From the IMG/VR virus record IMGVR_UViG_3300043313_001099, positions 1 to 64,000 of that record: DNA of 64,000 nt; one strand, 5' to 3'. The translations under genes and the position numbers were made by a program. Origin of the DNA: a virus. The notes under the pieces are model-generated. The model was not told the origin of the DNA and ran no database searches. It worked only from the letters and a program-made list of their open reading frames with translations. Below, one piece after another: positions 41,829 through 49,775 of this stretch (its first letter is position 1; every line of letters begins with the position of its first letter).

Positions 41829-42239
41829 TTGGCCCCCGCCTTAGTGGTCTCTGTGATCACTCAGGCACCTCACTGTAACTTTCTACCCGCGCGTAACAAG
41901 CCTGTCATCTGGGCGACTTCTGGTGCCCAGTTGTAGAGAGCTAACGAACCTTTGGGCGGGCAGGTCAGACCGGGCGGTTAGTACAAGCGTTCGATACGGC
42001 GGAGGCGATATCTGAGCGTGACCACGACGCCTATCGAAGTATCGGGAGGGGGCGGCACGAGCATTGACCGGTTTCCAGATGATTGCCTGGGGATACCGTC
42101 CGGAAATCAACGGAATCGTCACCCTGGCCGGCCCGGCGCAGCGGAGCAGATCCGAACGGCCGGGTCCGCCCCCGAGGCCGAGCAAGACCGCAGAGAGGTT
42201 ACCGGCCGTTCAGTAGTGTTCTAAAACGGCAGGGCCCGA
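41829..42239. other. 411-bp non-coding region between HTH gene and recombinase
   Basis: No confident gene. It contains TTCGATAC (41990-41997) and, about 40 bp on, ATCGAAGTATCG (42033-42044), which pair as an imperfect inverted repeat, and a weak - strand promoter-like TTGTTA...TACAGT just upstream of the HTH gene. A short open frame at 42018-42224 (+) lacks support. It could hold a recombination site for the adjacent recombinase. Confidence 0.45.
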
Positions 42240-42824
42240 TTAGCCCTTTACCGCCTCGGCGCGGCCCAGTGCGCGGTAGACCGTGGAGCGAGCCACCCCG
42301 AACAACTCCGCAAGATCCGTCGATGTGTGTGCCCCCTCCTCGTGGAGCTTGACGAGGTGCGCCTCCTGTGCGGGGTTCAGCTTGGGGCGCTTCCCCCGCA
42401 GCCTCCCCTTGGAGCGGGCCACAGCCATCCCCTCCCGGGTGCGGAGCCGGATGAGGTCGAGCTCGAACTCCGCGAAGGTGGCCAGGATGTTGAAGAACAT
42501 CTTGCCCATGGGGTCGGCCGGGTCGTAGATGGAGCCTCCGAGGGAGAGTCGGACGCCCCGGGCGGTGAGGGAGTCTCCGATGTCGCGGGCGTCCGGTACG
42601 GAGCGGGCCAGGCGGTCCAGCTTGGGCACGACGAGGGTGTCTCCGGCGCGGCAGGCGGCGAGCGCTTCGCGGAGGCCGGGGCGTTCGCGGTTGGCTCCGG
42701 TGAGTCCGTGGTCGAGGTAGATGCGCTCCGCGTCCACGCCGAGCGCAGTGAGGGCGTCTCGCTGAGCGGTGAGGTCCTGTTCGTCGGTGGAGCATCGGGC
42801 GTACCCGATGAGAAGTCCGGCCAT
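42240..42824 (-). CDS. resolvase/invertase-type small serine recombinase
   Basis: A 194-residue protein with the GYARCSTDEQDL nucleophile motif (Ser12), DHGLTGANRERPGL and KLDRLARSVPD conserved blocks, a long E-helix (MGKMFFNILATFAEFELDLI) and a Hin-like C-terminal HTH (about 148-188). It could resolve plasmid multimers or invert a segment. The ATG at 42824 is chosen over a longer start because it lies about 7 bp after a TACACT -10-like element, predicting a leaderless mRNA. It is the only recombinase in the window. Confidence 0.88.
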   Translation of the reverse strand: MAGLLIGYARCSTDEQDLTAQRDALTALGVDAERIYLDHGLTGANRERPGLREALAACRAGDTLVVPKLDRLARSVPDARDIGDSLTARGVRLSLGGSIYDPADPMGKMFFNILATFAEFELDLIRLRTREGMAVARSKGRLRGKRPKLNPAQEAHLVKLHEEGAHTSTDLAELFGVARSTVYRALGRAEAVKG

Positions 42825-42981
42825 GCCGATCAGTGTACCGTTTAGCGCCCCCTGACCGGGCATATTTGGGGGCGGGTCTTACGGGACAGGGCCGACCAGG
42901 GCAGACGCCTCCCGGGCCACCCGGGCGAAGGTGTCCCGGTAGCCGATCCCCTTACGGACACCCTCTGGCGGGCACGGAGAA

Positions 42982-43008
42982 GCCCCGGAGAGCTCGCTCA
43001 CCCGGGGC
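42982..43008 (-). terminator. hairpin at the end of the 43-44 kb operon
   Basis: GCCCCGG (42982-42988) pairs with CCGGGGC (43002-43008). It lies downstream of the 238-residue gene; the ~170 bp to the recombinase promoter contain no confident gene. Confidence 0.6.
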
Positions 43009-43036
43009 CTCGGCCGTCCTGCACCACTCGGCCCGC

Positions 43037-43753
43037 CTACATCGCCTCGGTCCACTCCACGCGCTCCCCTTCCACCGTGGCCGCGTGGACCTCTCCGGCG
43101 TGCCCGGCCAGCCCTGCACACCACGCCACCTCGATCCGGCCGCGCACCGAGTAGTCCCCCCGGGAGTTCGGCAGCTCGTACTGGACCAGCTTCAACCGGC
43201 CGAGGTCAACCACGGCCGGGCAGAGGCCGGCCTGACGCCGGAGCTCCCCCGTGCTCGCCAGCTCCGCCTGGAACGCGGCCGTCACCCGCGACACCACAGC
43301 GCGGTACGGCGACTCCAGCTCCCCCCAGTCGTTCGGCACGGATTGTTCGGTGAACAGGCCCGCCCTGACCGGGATCTTCCTCGGGGTCTCCCAGTCGGCT
43401 CCGAGGGCGAGGGAGTTGAGGCCGGGGAAGGCGGCCCGGAAGGCGGCCGGCAGGAGATCCAGGGAAACGCGGGCGTAGGCGTCCGAGCGGTCCAGGGCGG
43501 CCCGGAGTTCGTCGGCGGTCGGGGCCGGGCTGGTCCGGTTCCACACCTCCCAGGCGCGTACCACGTCGGGGAAGGCGCGGCGGAGGGCGGCCAGGTTCTC
43601 CGGCGTGCTCTGTGCCTTGACGATGAGCCGGAGCAGGTTCCCGGTGAACGAGTCCTCCGAGCCCCCGAGGAACAGTGCGAGGTCTCCGAGGCCGGTCATG
43701 GGTTCCGTGGAGCCGGGCAGGCCGGCGCGTACCCAGGGTGTGCGGTCAGACAC
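43037..43753 (-). CDS. hypothetical protein, accessory operon
   Basis: A 238-residue protein starting at GTG 43753, overlapping the previous gene by 8 bp. It is mostly helical in the first half (LLRLIVKAQSTPENLAALRR) and beta-rich at the end (VVDLGRLKLVQYELPN, RGRIEVAWCAGLAGH). No family is recognised. It ends the operon before a hairpin. Confidence 0.68.
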   Translation of the reverse strand: MSDRTPWVRAGLPGSTEPMTGLGDLALFLGGSEDSFTGNLLRLIVKAQSTPENLAALRRAFPDVVRAWEVWNRTSPAPTADELRAALDRSDAYARVSLDLLPAAFRAAFPGLNSLALGADWETPRKIPVRAGLFTEQSVPNDWGELESPYRAVVSRVTAAFQAELASTGELRRQAGLCPAVVDLGRLKLVQYELPNSRGDYSVRGRIEVAWCAGLAGHAGEVHAATVEGERVEWTEAM

Positions 43754-44246
43754 GGGGGCGGTCCTTCCTCGTAGGGCTGTTGTACCGGGGCGGGCTGGTC
43801 GGGTAGATGTCCCGGCCGGTGGCGCGGGCGGCCCGCTCCACGATCCGGGCGGCGTGGTCCTCCCCTTCGCCCGGGGGCACCAGGGGGATGTTGAAGGGCG
43901 GCGTACCGAGGAGGGTGACGAGGACCTCTCCCGGGTTGACCTGTGTGGAGATGTTGGGCGGCAGGGTGCGCTGCTGGCTGGAGTTGGCGGCGTACAGGGC
44001 GTCGGAGAGGAGGAGGCAGGGCGCGGCGGCAGTCCGCACGGTACGGAGGCCGTGGCCGTAGCGGGGACGGTCAAGGCGGAGCGCCTCCTCCCATCCGTTC
44101 AGGGGCTCCCGGAGGGTGCGGAGGATGCCGCGCTGGAGGCAGTCGTGGAAGCCGGCCACCTGGACGAGGGAGGGGCCGGCGAGTAGGAAGTACTGCACCG
44201 TCCACCAGTCGGCGGCGGTAGCGGCCTCCCAGGTGCCGTCGCTCAT
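43746..44246 (-). CDS. hypothetical protein, accessory operon
   Basis: A 166-residue protein (WWTVQYFLLAGPSLVQVAGF, LLGTPPFNIPLVPPGEGEDH). It overlaps the upstream gene by 4 bp. No domain is recognised. Confidence 0.68.
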   Translation of the reverse strand: MSDGTWEAATAADWWTVQYFLLAGPSLVQVAGFHDCLQRGILRTLREPLNGWEEALRLDRPRYGHGLRTVRTAAAPCLLLSDALYAANSSQQRTLPPNISTQVNPGEVLVTLLGTPPFNIPLVPPGEGEDHAARIVERAARATGRDIYPTSPPRYNSPTRKDRPRV

Positions 44247-44680
44247 GAGCCGGCACCGGCCCGGCGGGCCAGGGCGGCGGCGGCGAGGAGGGAGCGGCCG
44301 GCGTCCCGGGCTTCCGCTGCGGAGAGGGCAACCGGGTGCCCCCCGGCTGCGGTGTCCAGGTGGATGTGGTCGCCGTGCAGGCGGTAGTTCAGCACTCCGC
44401 CCTGGACCATCATGTCCATGCTGTACCCCTCGTAGTCCGTGAGATCACCGACCTGAGTGCCGGGCCCGACGCCGAGGTGCGCCCGGAAGGCGGCCAGGTC
44501 CTCCGCGAGCTCCTCGGCAGCGGCGGCACAGGCCAGGCCGGCGGCCATGACCACATCCAGGTCCGGGTAGTCCTCGGCGTGGTTGTACGCATCCGCGAGC
44601 TCCCGGAGGGCGGCGATGCGGGCGGCGACGTTGCCGCTCTGCGGCGGGGGCGGGGCGGGGCGAGTGTTGTTGCTGGTCAT
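44243..44680 (-). CDS. hypothetical protein downstream of iteron cluster A
   Basis: A 145-residue helical protein with a Pro-rich N-terminus and a beta tract (GGVLNYRLHGDHIHLD). ATG 44680 is preceded by GAGGAG; longer in-frame starts would run through iteron cluster A. Its promoter/leader region contains that cluster 22 bp upstream. Confidence 0.68.
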   Translation of the reverse strand: MTSNNTRPAPPPPQSGNVAARIAALRELADAYNHAEDYPDLDVVMAAGLACAAAAEELAEDLAAFRAHLGVGPGTQVGDLTDYEGYSMDMMVQGGVLNYRLHGDHIHLDTAAGGHPVALSAAEARDAGRSLLAAAALARRAGAGS

Positions 44681-44701
44681 GCGGTGGCTCCTCGGTCGGG
44701 T

Positions 44702-44751
44702 ATGGCAATTTGCCATCGGTTTGCTATCCGCTTGCCATCGGGTTTGCTACG
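44702..44751 (+). repeat. iteron cluster A: 15-bp palindrome plus 11-bp-pitched repeats
   Basis: ATGGCAATTTGCCAT at 44702-44716, then TTGCCATC-type units starting at 44710, 44721 (TTGCTATC), 44732 and 44744 (TTGCTACG). Spacing is 11, 11 and 12 bp. The last unit covers the TAG stop of the neighbouring - strand gene. Confidence 0.85.
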
Positions 44752-44944
44752 CGCCGGTCTGTCCGACTGTGGGCCAGGTGATCCACGGGCTGATCGGCCG
44801 GGGCGGGAGGGTGGTACGGACCCACAGAGGTTCGCGGGGGGCGTCGCCGGCCTCGATCCGTTCGGCCAGCTCAGCAAGGGTGCGTGCTTGCAGAGGAGCC
44901 GCGCGGTATGGCAATTTGCCATCGCCTTGCCATGTGGTTGTCAT
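44747..44944 (-). CDS. small hypothetical protein between iteron clusters
   Basis: A 65-residue protein with LAELAERIEAGDAPREPLWV and a Pro-rich end. ATG 44944 overlaps the previous stop (ATGA), but the first 15 codons coincide with iteron cluster B, so a downstream non-ATG start is possible. Function unknown. Confidence 0.45.
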   Translation of the reverse strand: MTTTWQGDGKLPYRAAPLQARTLAELAERIEAGDAPREPLWVRTTLPPRPISPWITWPTVGQTGA

Positions 44945-44956
44945 TGCCTTGCCATC
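44908..44956 (+). repeat. iteron cluster B
   Basis: Palindrome ATGGCAATTTGCCAT at 44908-44922; units at 44916 (TTGCCATC), 44927 (TTGCCATG), 44938 (TTGTCATT) and 44949 (TTGCCATC), exactly 11 bp apart. It overlaps the end of the 147-residue gene. Confidence 0.85.
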
Positions 44957-45384
44957 CTCTCCTGCTCCAGCCGGCGCTCAACGGCGGCGAGCTGGTCGGT
45001 CAGGGTGTCGACGTTGAGCTCCGCCAGGTCCCGCCCGCGCTGGGCGGCTGCCAGCTCCGCGCCCATGCGCTCCTCGGTGATCCGGACAGCCTCGTCCACC
45101 AGCCGCCGGAACCGCTCATCGCCGGCCAGGCTTCGCCGGAGGTAGTCCAGTGCAGGGCCGGGGGTGATCGTGCCAGCACCGGCGTAGAGGTCGGCGCACC
45201 GCTGGTACACATCCAGCACGGCCGGCGGGGCGGTGGCGTCCCGGGCCGGGCACGGGTCGCCGGCCCACGTCGCGTAGGTCTGCCCGCAGGACGTGCAGCG
45301 GGAACCGGGGCCTCTGCTGGATGTCCAGCGGTGGCCGGAGCGGGCCTCCTCCTCCACCCATGCCGGGTCGCGGGGGGCGGTCAT
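44941..45384 (-). CDS. zinc-knuckle and coiled-coil protein
   Basis: A 147-residue protein with CTSCGQTYATWAGDPCPARD near residues 28-48 and a coiled coil at the C-terminus (about 100-147). ATG 45384 overlaps the previous stop (ATGA). Probably a small DNA- or protein-binding phage protein. Confidence 0.7.
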   Translation of the reverse strand: MTAPRDPAWVEEEARSGHRWTSSRGPGSRCTSCGQTYATWAGDPCPARDATAPPAVLDVYQRCADLYAGAGTITPGPALDYLRRSLAGDERFRRLVDEAVRITEERMGAELAAAQRGRDLAELNVDTLTDQLAAVERRLEQERMARQ

Positions 45385-46028
45385 GTCCGGGGCCAGGTAC
45401 CGAGGCGGGCGGCGGTAGCCAGGCAGTACAGGGAGCGCACGAGGTTGCCCGGACCCACGCCGCTGGTCGCCCACATGTCGTCCCGGTCCACGAGGCGCAC
45501 GGTGTCCTCCAGGGGCTTCCCCCTCATCCGGGTGAGGCCGTAGCCGTAGCCGTTGATGTCGACGGCGGTGACGGTGCGGACCTCGACGCGCTTCCGGTTG
45601 TTAACGAGGCTGCGGACGCCGCGTAGCTGAGCGGCCCGGTCCTCATCGGTGAGATCCTCCTCCGCCACCATCCAGCCCTCATTCATAGCGACAACGGCGG
45701 CGATGCCGTCTCGGGCGTCGGCGTAGGCCAGGGCCGGCAGGTCGCGGTCCGGGGCGGGGAGGGACAGGGCGGTCGTGCGGAGGTCGTCGGCGGGGTTGTC
45801 CAGGCCGGTGCGCCAGGCCCGACTGGAGACCGGGCGGACCTCAACGGCGTTGGTGTCCAGGTCGGCCAGGTGAAGGGTCCAGACGCGGGCCGGCTGGTCC
45901 CATCCGAGCCGCTCCCCCTCCCGGGCCTCGATGGAGCGGAGGGCACAGATCAGGCCGTCCCGTTCACGGTTGCCGGTCACGTCCTCCCAGCGGCCGAGGA
46001 TGATGCGCTTCCGTTCGATGTACGCCAT
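45381..46028 (-). CDS. hypothetical protein, accessory operon
   Basis: A 215-residue alpha/beta protein (KRIILGRWEDVTGNRERDGL, VWTLHLADLDTNAVEV, KRVEVRTVTAVDINGYGYGL). The start ATG at 46028 follows AAAGGAGA. It lies divergent to the toxin-antitoxin genes and shares their palindromic control region. Family not recognised. Confidence 0.7.
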   Translation of the reverse strand: MAYIERKRIILGRWEDVTGNRERDGLICALRSIEAREGERLGWDQPARVWTLHLADLDTNAVEVRPVSSRAWRTGLDNPADDLRTTALSLPAPDRDLPALAYADARDGIAAVVAMNEGWMVAEEDLTDEDRAAQLRGVRSLVNNRKRVEVRTVTAVDINGYGYGLTRMRGKPLEDTVRLVDRDDMWATSGVGPGNLVRSLYCLATAARLGTWPRT

Positions 46029-46071
46029 GCCGGCGGGGTCTCCTTTGCTGGTAGGGGTGTCGTTACGGAGT

Positions 46072-46103
46072 AGTGTACGGGATCGTTTACGGGGCGGTAC
46101 ACT
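46072..46103. promoter_or_regulatory. palindromic operator between divergent genes
   Basis: AGTGTAC (46072-46078) and GTACACT (46097-46103) form an inverted repeat with an 18-bp centre. Each arm contains a TACACT -10-like element pointing outwards. The ATG of the antitoxin gene is at 46110, 7 bp after the + strand -10, so its mRNA may be leaderless. Confidence 0.65.
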
Positions 46104-46109
46104 GCTTCC

Positions 46110-46367
46110 ATGACGAGGATGCTGCGGGTCTCTGCCGACACCCATGAGAGGCTGCTCTCGCTGGTCCGGGCCGAGTACCCGGGCCGGACCGTGAACGATG
46201 TGCTCGGCGTGCTCCTCGATGAGCATTGGGAGCGGCAGGCCATCTTGGCTGTGGACTCCACGTCGGACGCCGAATGGGAGGGATGGCGGGCCGAGATGCG
46301 TGACCTTGACCGGCTCGGTAGCCCCGACGTTGACCCGTGGGTCCACTCCACGGAGCAGGCCGCGTGA
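46110..46367 (+). CDS. antitoxin of a MazEF/PemIK-type pair
   Basis: An 85-residue protein with a ribbon-helix-helix-like N-terminus (MLRVSADTHERLLSLVRAEY, then a second helix) and an acidic, Trp-rich C-terminus expected to wrap the toxin. GTGA coupling to the MazF-like gene. The palindrome upstream suggests autoregulation. Confidence 0.78.
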   Translation: MTRMLRVSADTHERLLSLVRAEYPGRTVNDVLGVLLDEHWERQAILAVDSTSDAEWEGWRAEMRDLDRLGSPDVDPWVHSTEQAA

Positions 46368-46699
46368 TCCCCGATCCGTGGACCGTGTGGTGGGCCGACC
46401 TCGACCCGACAGAAGGGCACGAGCAGGGTGGGCACCGGCCGGTCGTGGTGATCTCCTCCCCGCTGCATGTCCGCCTCACCCGGGGAGAGCTGGTCACGGT
46501 CGCGCCGATCACCAGCCGCGACCGGCCGACCTGGCTGCACCGGGTACCCGTCGTCACGCCCCGGGGAACCTCGTACGTGGTAGCCGAGCAGCTCCGCAGC
46601 ATCGCGGTTGCCCGGTTGGGTGACCGGCCAGCCTGGCGGCTCACCCCGCACGAGGCGGCGGCGGTACGGCAGGTCCTCCGGCGCATGGTGGACTTCTGA
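46364..46699 (+). CDS. mazF: MazF/PemK-family endoribonuclease toxin
   Basis: A 111-residue protein with WWADLDPTEGHEQGGHRPVV, the conserved MazF opening, and VAPITSRDRPTW and VVAEQLRSI motifs. MazF toxins cleave mRNA when the antitoxin is lost. The pair sits on the + strand inside a - strand operon, like an inserted addiction cassette that would stabilise the element as a plasmid. Confidence 0.88.
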   Translation: MIPDPWTVWWADLDPTEGHEQGGHRPVVVISSPLHVRLTRGELVTVAPITSRDRPTWLHRVPVVTPRGTSYVVAEQLRSIAVARLGDRPAWRLTPHEAAAVRQVLRRMVDF

Positions 46700-46768
46700 C
46701 CGCCTCGTGTACGGTGATGCTTGCGAGCCCTAATTCGTGATCTACCCCGTGGGCAGTAGCTCCCAGAA

Positions 46769-46811
46769 GTGAGCCCGGTCCCCGTCCGGACGGTCGGCGG
46801 CCGGGCTTCAC
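46769..46811. terminator. hairpin between converging toxin gene and - strand operon
   Basis: GTGAGCCCGG (46769-46778) pairs imperfectly with CCGGGCTTCAC (46801-46811), one bulged base, loop 22 nt. Confidence 0.55.
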
Positions 46812-46822
46812 GCTGTCCGGGG

Positions 46823-47572
46823 TCAGCGGCGACGCCCCACCTGCCGGGCGAGGAGCTCCAGGGTGTACTGGCCGTACTCCTCCAGGGTGAGGGAGTGGCC
46901 GCAGTTGTCACAGGTGATCGTCTCCGTGCCGACCAGCCAGTGCAGTCCGCGTTCCCCACAGCCCGTGGTGCGGGAGGAGCAGCGCCACTTCTGGCAGCGG
47001 AGATCGCCGTGGATGCGGCAGGGCACCAGCGGGCAGGGACCTTCCCGGGGCTCCCGGGCCTCGGTGACTCCCCGGTACCGGCGTACCCGGCGGCACAGGT
47101 CCGCGAGCTGTACGGCGGCGTCCGCCCCGTCCATGTCTACCGGCTCCGCCTCGCCGTAGCGGAGGACGCCGGCCGGCGGCAGGGAGCGGAGGGTGGGGAA
47201 GTGCTCCAGGAGGATGCGGCCGGCGCGGGCCACTGCGACATGGCCGCGCACGCCGCGCTCAGCTACGTCGGCGAGGCCGGCGGCGGCGGCCACGGGTACC
47301 GCCCACATCTCCAGGGTCCAGCGGATCTCGCGGGCCATGGCGTCCGCGCCGAGGTTGATCGGGATGGCGGCCTCGACGCTGCGGGAGCCGGGCATGGAGG
47401 AGAGGCCACGGCCGACCAGTTGGCCCTGCTCATCTCCGAGGGCCTCGTAGTGGTCGGGGAGCTCCCGTACCGCCTGGATGGCGTGGCGTTCGCAGGGCCA
47501 GCACAGCGCCCCCCCGGTGTCATCCGAGGGGGCGTCGCGGTTGCGGCAGTAGGGGCCGAATCGGCAGGTCAT
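46823..47572 (-). CDS. double zinc-finger-like phage protein
   Basis: A 249-residue protein with an N-terminal CRFGPYCRNRD...CWPCE cluster and a C-terminal set of eight or more cysteines/histidines (CPLVPCRIHGDLRC; CDNCGHSLT). The helical middle (about 30-170) is conserved-looking in actinophage accessory proteins of this type. Metal binding is clear; the target is unknown. Confidence 0.75.
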   Translation of the reverse strand: MTCRFGPYCRNRDAPSDDTGGALCWPCERHAIQAVRELPDHYEALGDEQGQLVGRGLSSMPGSRSVEAAIPINLGADAMAREIRWTLEMWAVPVAAAAGLADVAERGVRGHVAVARAGRILLEHFPTLRSLPPAGVLRYGEAEPVDMDGADAAVQLADLCRRVRRYRGVTEAREPREGPCPLVPCRIHGDLRCQKWRCSSRTTGCGERGLHWLVGTETITCDNCGHSLTLEEYGQYTLELLARQVGRRR

Positions 47573-47952
47573 TGGGCGGCGAGTCTCGGGGCGTCCACGG
47601 CGACCGTCAGGAGGCGGCGGCGCAGGCCGGGGATGGCCGGACCGCGCAGGCCGGCCGAGGTCTCCAGGTCCCGCTGGGCGGGCTGGATCGGGGAAGCGGG
47701 GACGGTGCGGCCCTCATCGGCCGGGCCACCGATGGCCTCCAGGAGCTCCTGCGTGACGGTGCGGATCAGGTGGTCGGCCACGGACTCGATGATGGCCGTC
47801 GCGGCGTCGATCCAGGCGGCCCGCTGTGCCTCCGGGAGGTCATCCCAGGAGGGCATGTTCAGGCCGGCGTGGTTCTTCCAGTCGGCGCGGCGGCCGTAGG
47901 CGTGGTAGCCGATCTGGGCCGGTGCGGCGGCCGGGGGAAGGGTGGGTGACAT
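47569..47952 (-). CDS. conserved small actinophage protein
   Basis: A 127-residue protein with a YHAYGRRADWKNHAGLNMPS WDDLPEAQRAAW-type N-terminus (about 15-50), a pattern common in actinophage accessory genes, followed by a helical region. ATG 47952 follows GGGAG. It overlaps the next gene by 4 bp. Function unknown. Confidence 0.72.
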   Translation of the reverse strand: MSPTLPPAAAPAQIGYHAYGRRADWKNHAGLNMPSWDDLPEAQRAAWIDAATAIIESVADHLIRTVTQELLEAIGGPADEGRTVPASPIQPAQRDLETSAGLRGPAIPGLRRRLLTVAVDAPRLAAQ

Positions 47953-48048
47953 GCGAGTTCTCCCTCGTCGGGTAAGGGGTGGGTGCGCCGGGCACTGTAA
48001 CGGAACCAGCCGCCGTGGTGTCGCTGACACGGCGGCCGGTTCTGCTGG

Positions 48049-48240
48049 TCAGCGGCGTGTCTCGGCTCGGTGGGCAATGAAGGCCGCGAGGTTGCAGGCG
48101 GCAATGAAGATGGCGAACCACATCGCAACCGTGCGGCGGTTGACGACGGCGAATCCGATGGCTACCAGGCTGGAGAAGTAGCAGCCGAGGAGGAACACGT
48201 CCACCATCGGCCGAGGGTCGATGCGGCGGAGCCTGCTCAT
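48049..48240 (-). CDS. small two-helix membrane protein
   Basis: A 63-residue protein with two membrane helices (about 13-31 and 39-55) flanked by basic residues. ATGA overlap with the upstream gene. Function unknown; superinfection or envelope-related roles are possible. Confidence 0.68.
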   Translation of the reverse strand: MSRLRRIDPRPMVDVFLLGCYFSSLVAIGFAVVNRRTVAMWFAIFIAACNLAAFIAHRAETRR

Positions 48241-48602
48241 CGGCCATTCCAGGTCAGCTCGAAGATCGCCGGCCGGTCCGCCGTGGCGGCGTGCCGGGGC
48301 ACGATCCTGTACCAGGCGCGGCAGCCGCCCCGGGTCGGGTTGCCCCGGCGGTACGCCCACGGCTTCCCACACTCGATCAGGCAGTTGTGCCGGTCGGCGC
48401 GGTCCACGGCCCAGCGGGAAACGAAGGTGGCGATGCCGCAGCAGGGGGCGGTGACCCGGTACCGGGCGTCGTCGCCTTTCTCCGGCCGGTGCAGGGTGGC
48501 CTCTACGAGGATCGGCTCCCCCTTGCGTACCGAGGGGCGGCCGGTCGGCGTCCGCAGCTCCTCCCTGGTGTAGATGTGCGGCGCGGCGTCCACGGCGGTC
48601 AC
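48237..48602 (-). CDS. cysteine-containing hypothetical protein
   Basis: A 121-residue protein with VTAPCCGIATFVSRW and CLIECGKPWAYRRGNP, suggestive of a zinc site. GTG 48602 overlaps the upstream stop (GTGA). Function unknown. Confidence 0.68.
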   Translation of the reverse strand: MTAVDAAPHIYTREELRTPTGRPSVRKGEPILVEATLHRPEKGDDARYRVTAPCCGIATFVSRWAVDRADRHNCLIECGKPWAYRRGNPTRGGCRAWYRIVPRHAATADRPAIFELTWNGR

Positions 48603-49039
48603 CGCTCGCCCATCTCGGGCCGAACGTGCAGCGCGATGCCGAGGGCGTCCAGGACCACCTGGCCGTTGGTACGGTCAAAGCGGCACAGGATGTCTCCGAG
48701 GCGGTCGATCTGCCGTCCCGTGGCCAGGCCGACCGCAAGGCGGAGCGCGCCGAACGCAGAGCTGGACAGGTAGCCGATCCACCGTGCGGACTCCGGGGCC
48801 GGGTCGGAGCCGGCCAGCTCGGCGGCGTCCAGGGCGGCGCACAGTTCCCGCCACTGGGCGGATAGCCCCTCCGGGTCGGCGTGGAGGCAAGCCCGGAGGC
48901 CGGCGTGCTCCAGGAGGCTGCCGCCGTTGAAGCCGGTCAGGATGGCAATGGCGGCCTGCCGGTTGAGGTCATCGTTGCGGTGTGTATGGCGGAGGGCGGC
49001 GGCCAGGGCGGCCTGCGCGGCGGTGCGTACGTCGATCAT
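48599..49039 (-). CDS. helical hypothetical protein
   Basis: A 146-residue mostly helical protein. It shares the style of the 152-residue protein upstream (helical, Ala/Leu-rich) and may be a distant paralogue. ATGA-type coupling on both sides. Confidence 0.68.
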   Translation of the reverse strand: MIDVRTAAQAALAAALRHTHRNDDLNRQAAIAILTGFNGGSLLEHAGLRACLHADPEGLSAQWRELCAALDAAELAGSDPAPESARWIGYLSSSAFGALRLAVGLATGRQIDRLGDILCRFDRTNGQVVLDALGIALHVRPEMGER

Positions 49040-49494
49040 GGGGTCTCCTCGGGCGTGACGTTGTGGCCTACCCGGTTGCCGATGGAGTGGGCGCGGGCCA
49101 GGTGTCGGGCGGCGTCGGCCATCAGGAACAGGGCGGCCTGCACGGCCTCCGTGTAGGCGGTGTGTGTGGCAGCCAGGGCGGCCGGCTCATCGGTGCGGCC
49201 GGTCCTGGCGTCCGTCACGTACGAGCCGGGCAGTCGGCACAGCTCCCTGAACCTGTCGGCGGTCTGGGTCAGGGTCTGATCCAGGAGAGCCAGGGCCCCG
49301 TGGATGTTGCCGGTCAGGTAGCCGACGCCGGAGGCGTACGGCAGGCCGGCAGGGTTGGCCGTGGCGTAGTTGAGGTACCGGACCAGCTCGTAGACGAGGG
49401 AGGCGGCGCGGGCGGTGTTGTCCTCCGTGTGCGGGCCGTTGAGGGGGAACAGGTACCCGGCCAGTTCGCGGGTGTCCTCGGGCAGGTCGGTCAT
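49036..49494 (-). CDS. helical hypothetical protein
   Basis: A 152-residue helical protein (VYELVRYLNYATANPAGLPY, HGALALLDQTLTQTADRFRE). No motif recognised. Couples by overlap to a 63-residue gene upstream. Confidence 0.68.
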   Translation of the reverse strand: MTDLPEDTRELAGYLFPLNGPHTEDNTARAASLVYELVRYLNYATANPAGLPYASGVGYLTGNIHGALALLDQTLTQTADRFRELCRLPGSYVTDARTGRTDEPAALAATHTAYTEAVQAALFLMADAARHLARAHSIGNRVGHNVTPEETP

Positions 49495-49682
49495 CGGCGT
49501 GCCGGCATCGCGCGGGCGGCGAAGGCAAGCTGCTTCAGCCTGGTGGCGTCCGCGACCAGGCTCGTGAGCTGGTCAGGGCGGAGGGTATCGATGATGGCCT
49601 TGGCCTCCTGCTCGTCTCCCTGCATGAGGGCGAGCAGGGCCTCGGTCTGCGGGTGGGGGGTTTCCGGGTGCTGGCGGGACAT
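49491..49682 (-). CDS. small helical protein
   Basis: A 63-residue protein predicted as a helical hairpin (TEALLALMQGDEQEAKAIID, TSLVADATRLKQLAF). It starts 90 bp after the end of the upstream gene at 49776, the first of a four-gene overlap chain. Confidence 0.62.
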   Translation of the reverse strand: MSRQHPETPHPQTEALLALMQGDEQEAKAIIDTLRPDQLTSLVADATRLKQLAFAARAMPARR

Positions 49683-49775
49683 GCCGCGCCTCCTGTCGGG
49701 GTCGGGATCGGGATGCCGGTCGGCTCTCCCCCGCGCGCACCCGGGCGGTACCCGGGCACGACGGGGGCGGGCCGG

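Noticed and set aside
42018-42224. A + strand frame in the gap beside the recombinase
   Set aside because: No ribosome site, no promoter of the repeated family and no recognisable motif; left as unannotated region.
42879-43124. A short - strand frame before the recombinase
   Set aside because: It lies across the terminator hairpin and overlaps the end of the 238-residue gene; coding character is limited to its last 25 codons.
46696-46770. A possible tRNA in the gap after the toxin gene
   Set aside because: No T-loop, anticodon stem or acceptor pairing could be found.
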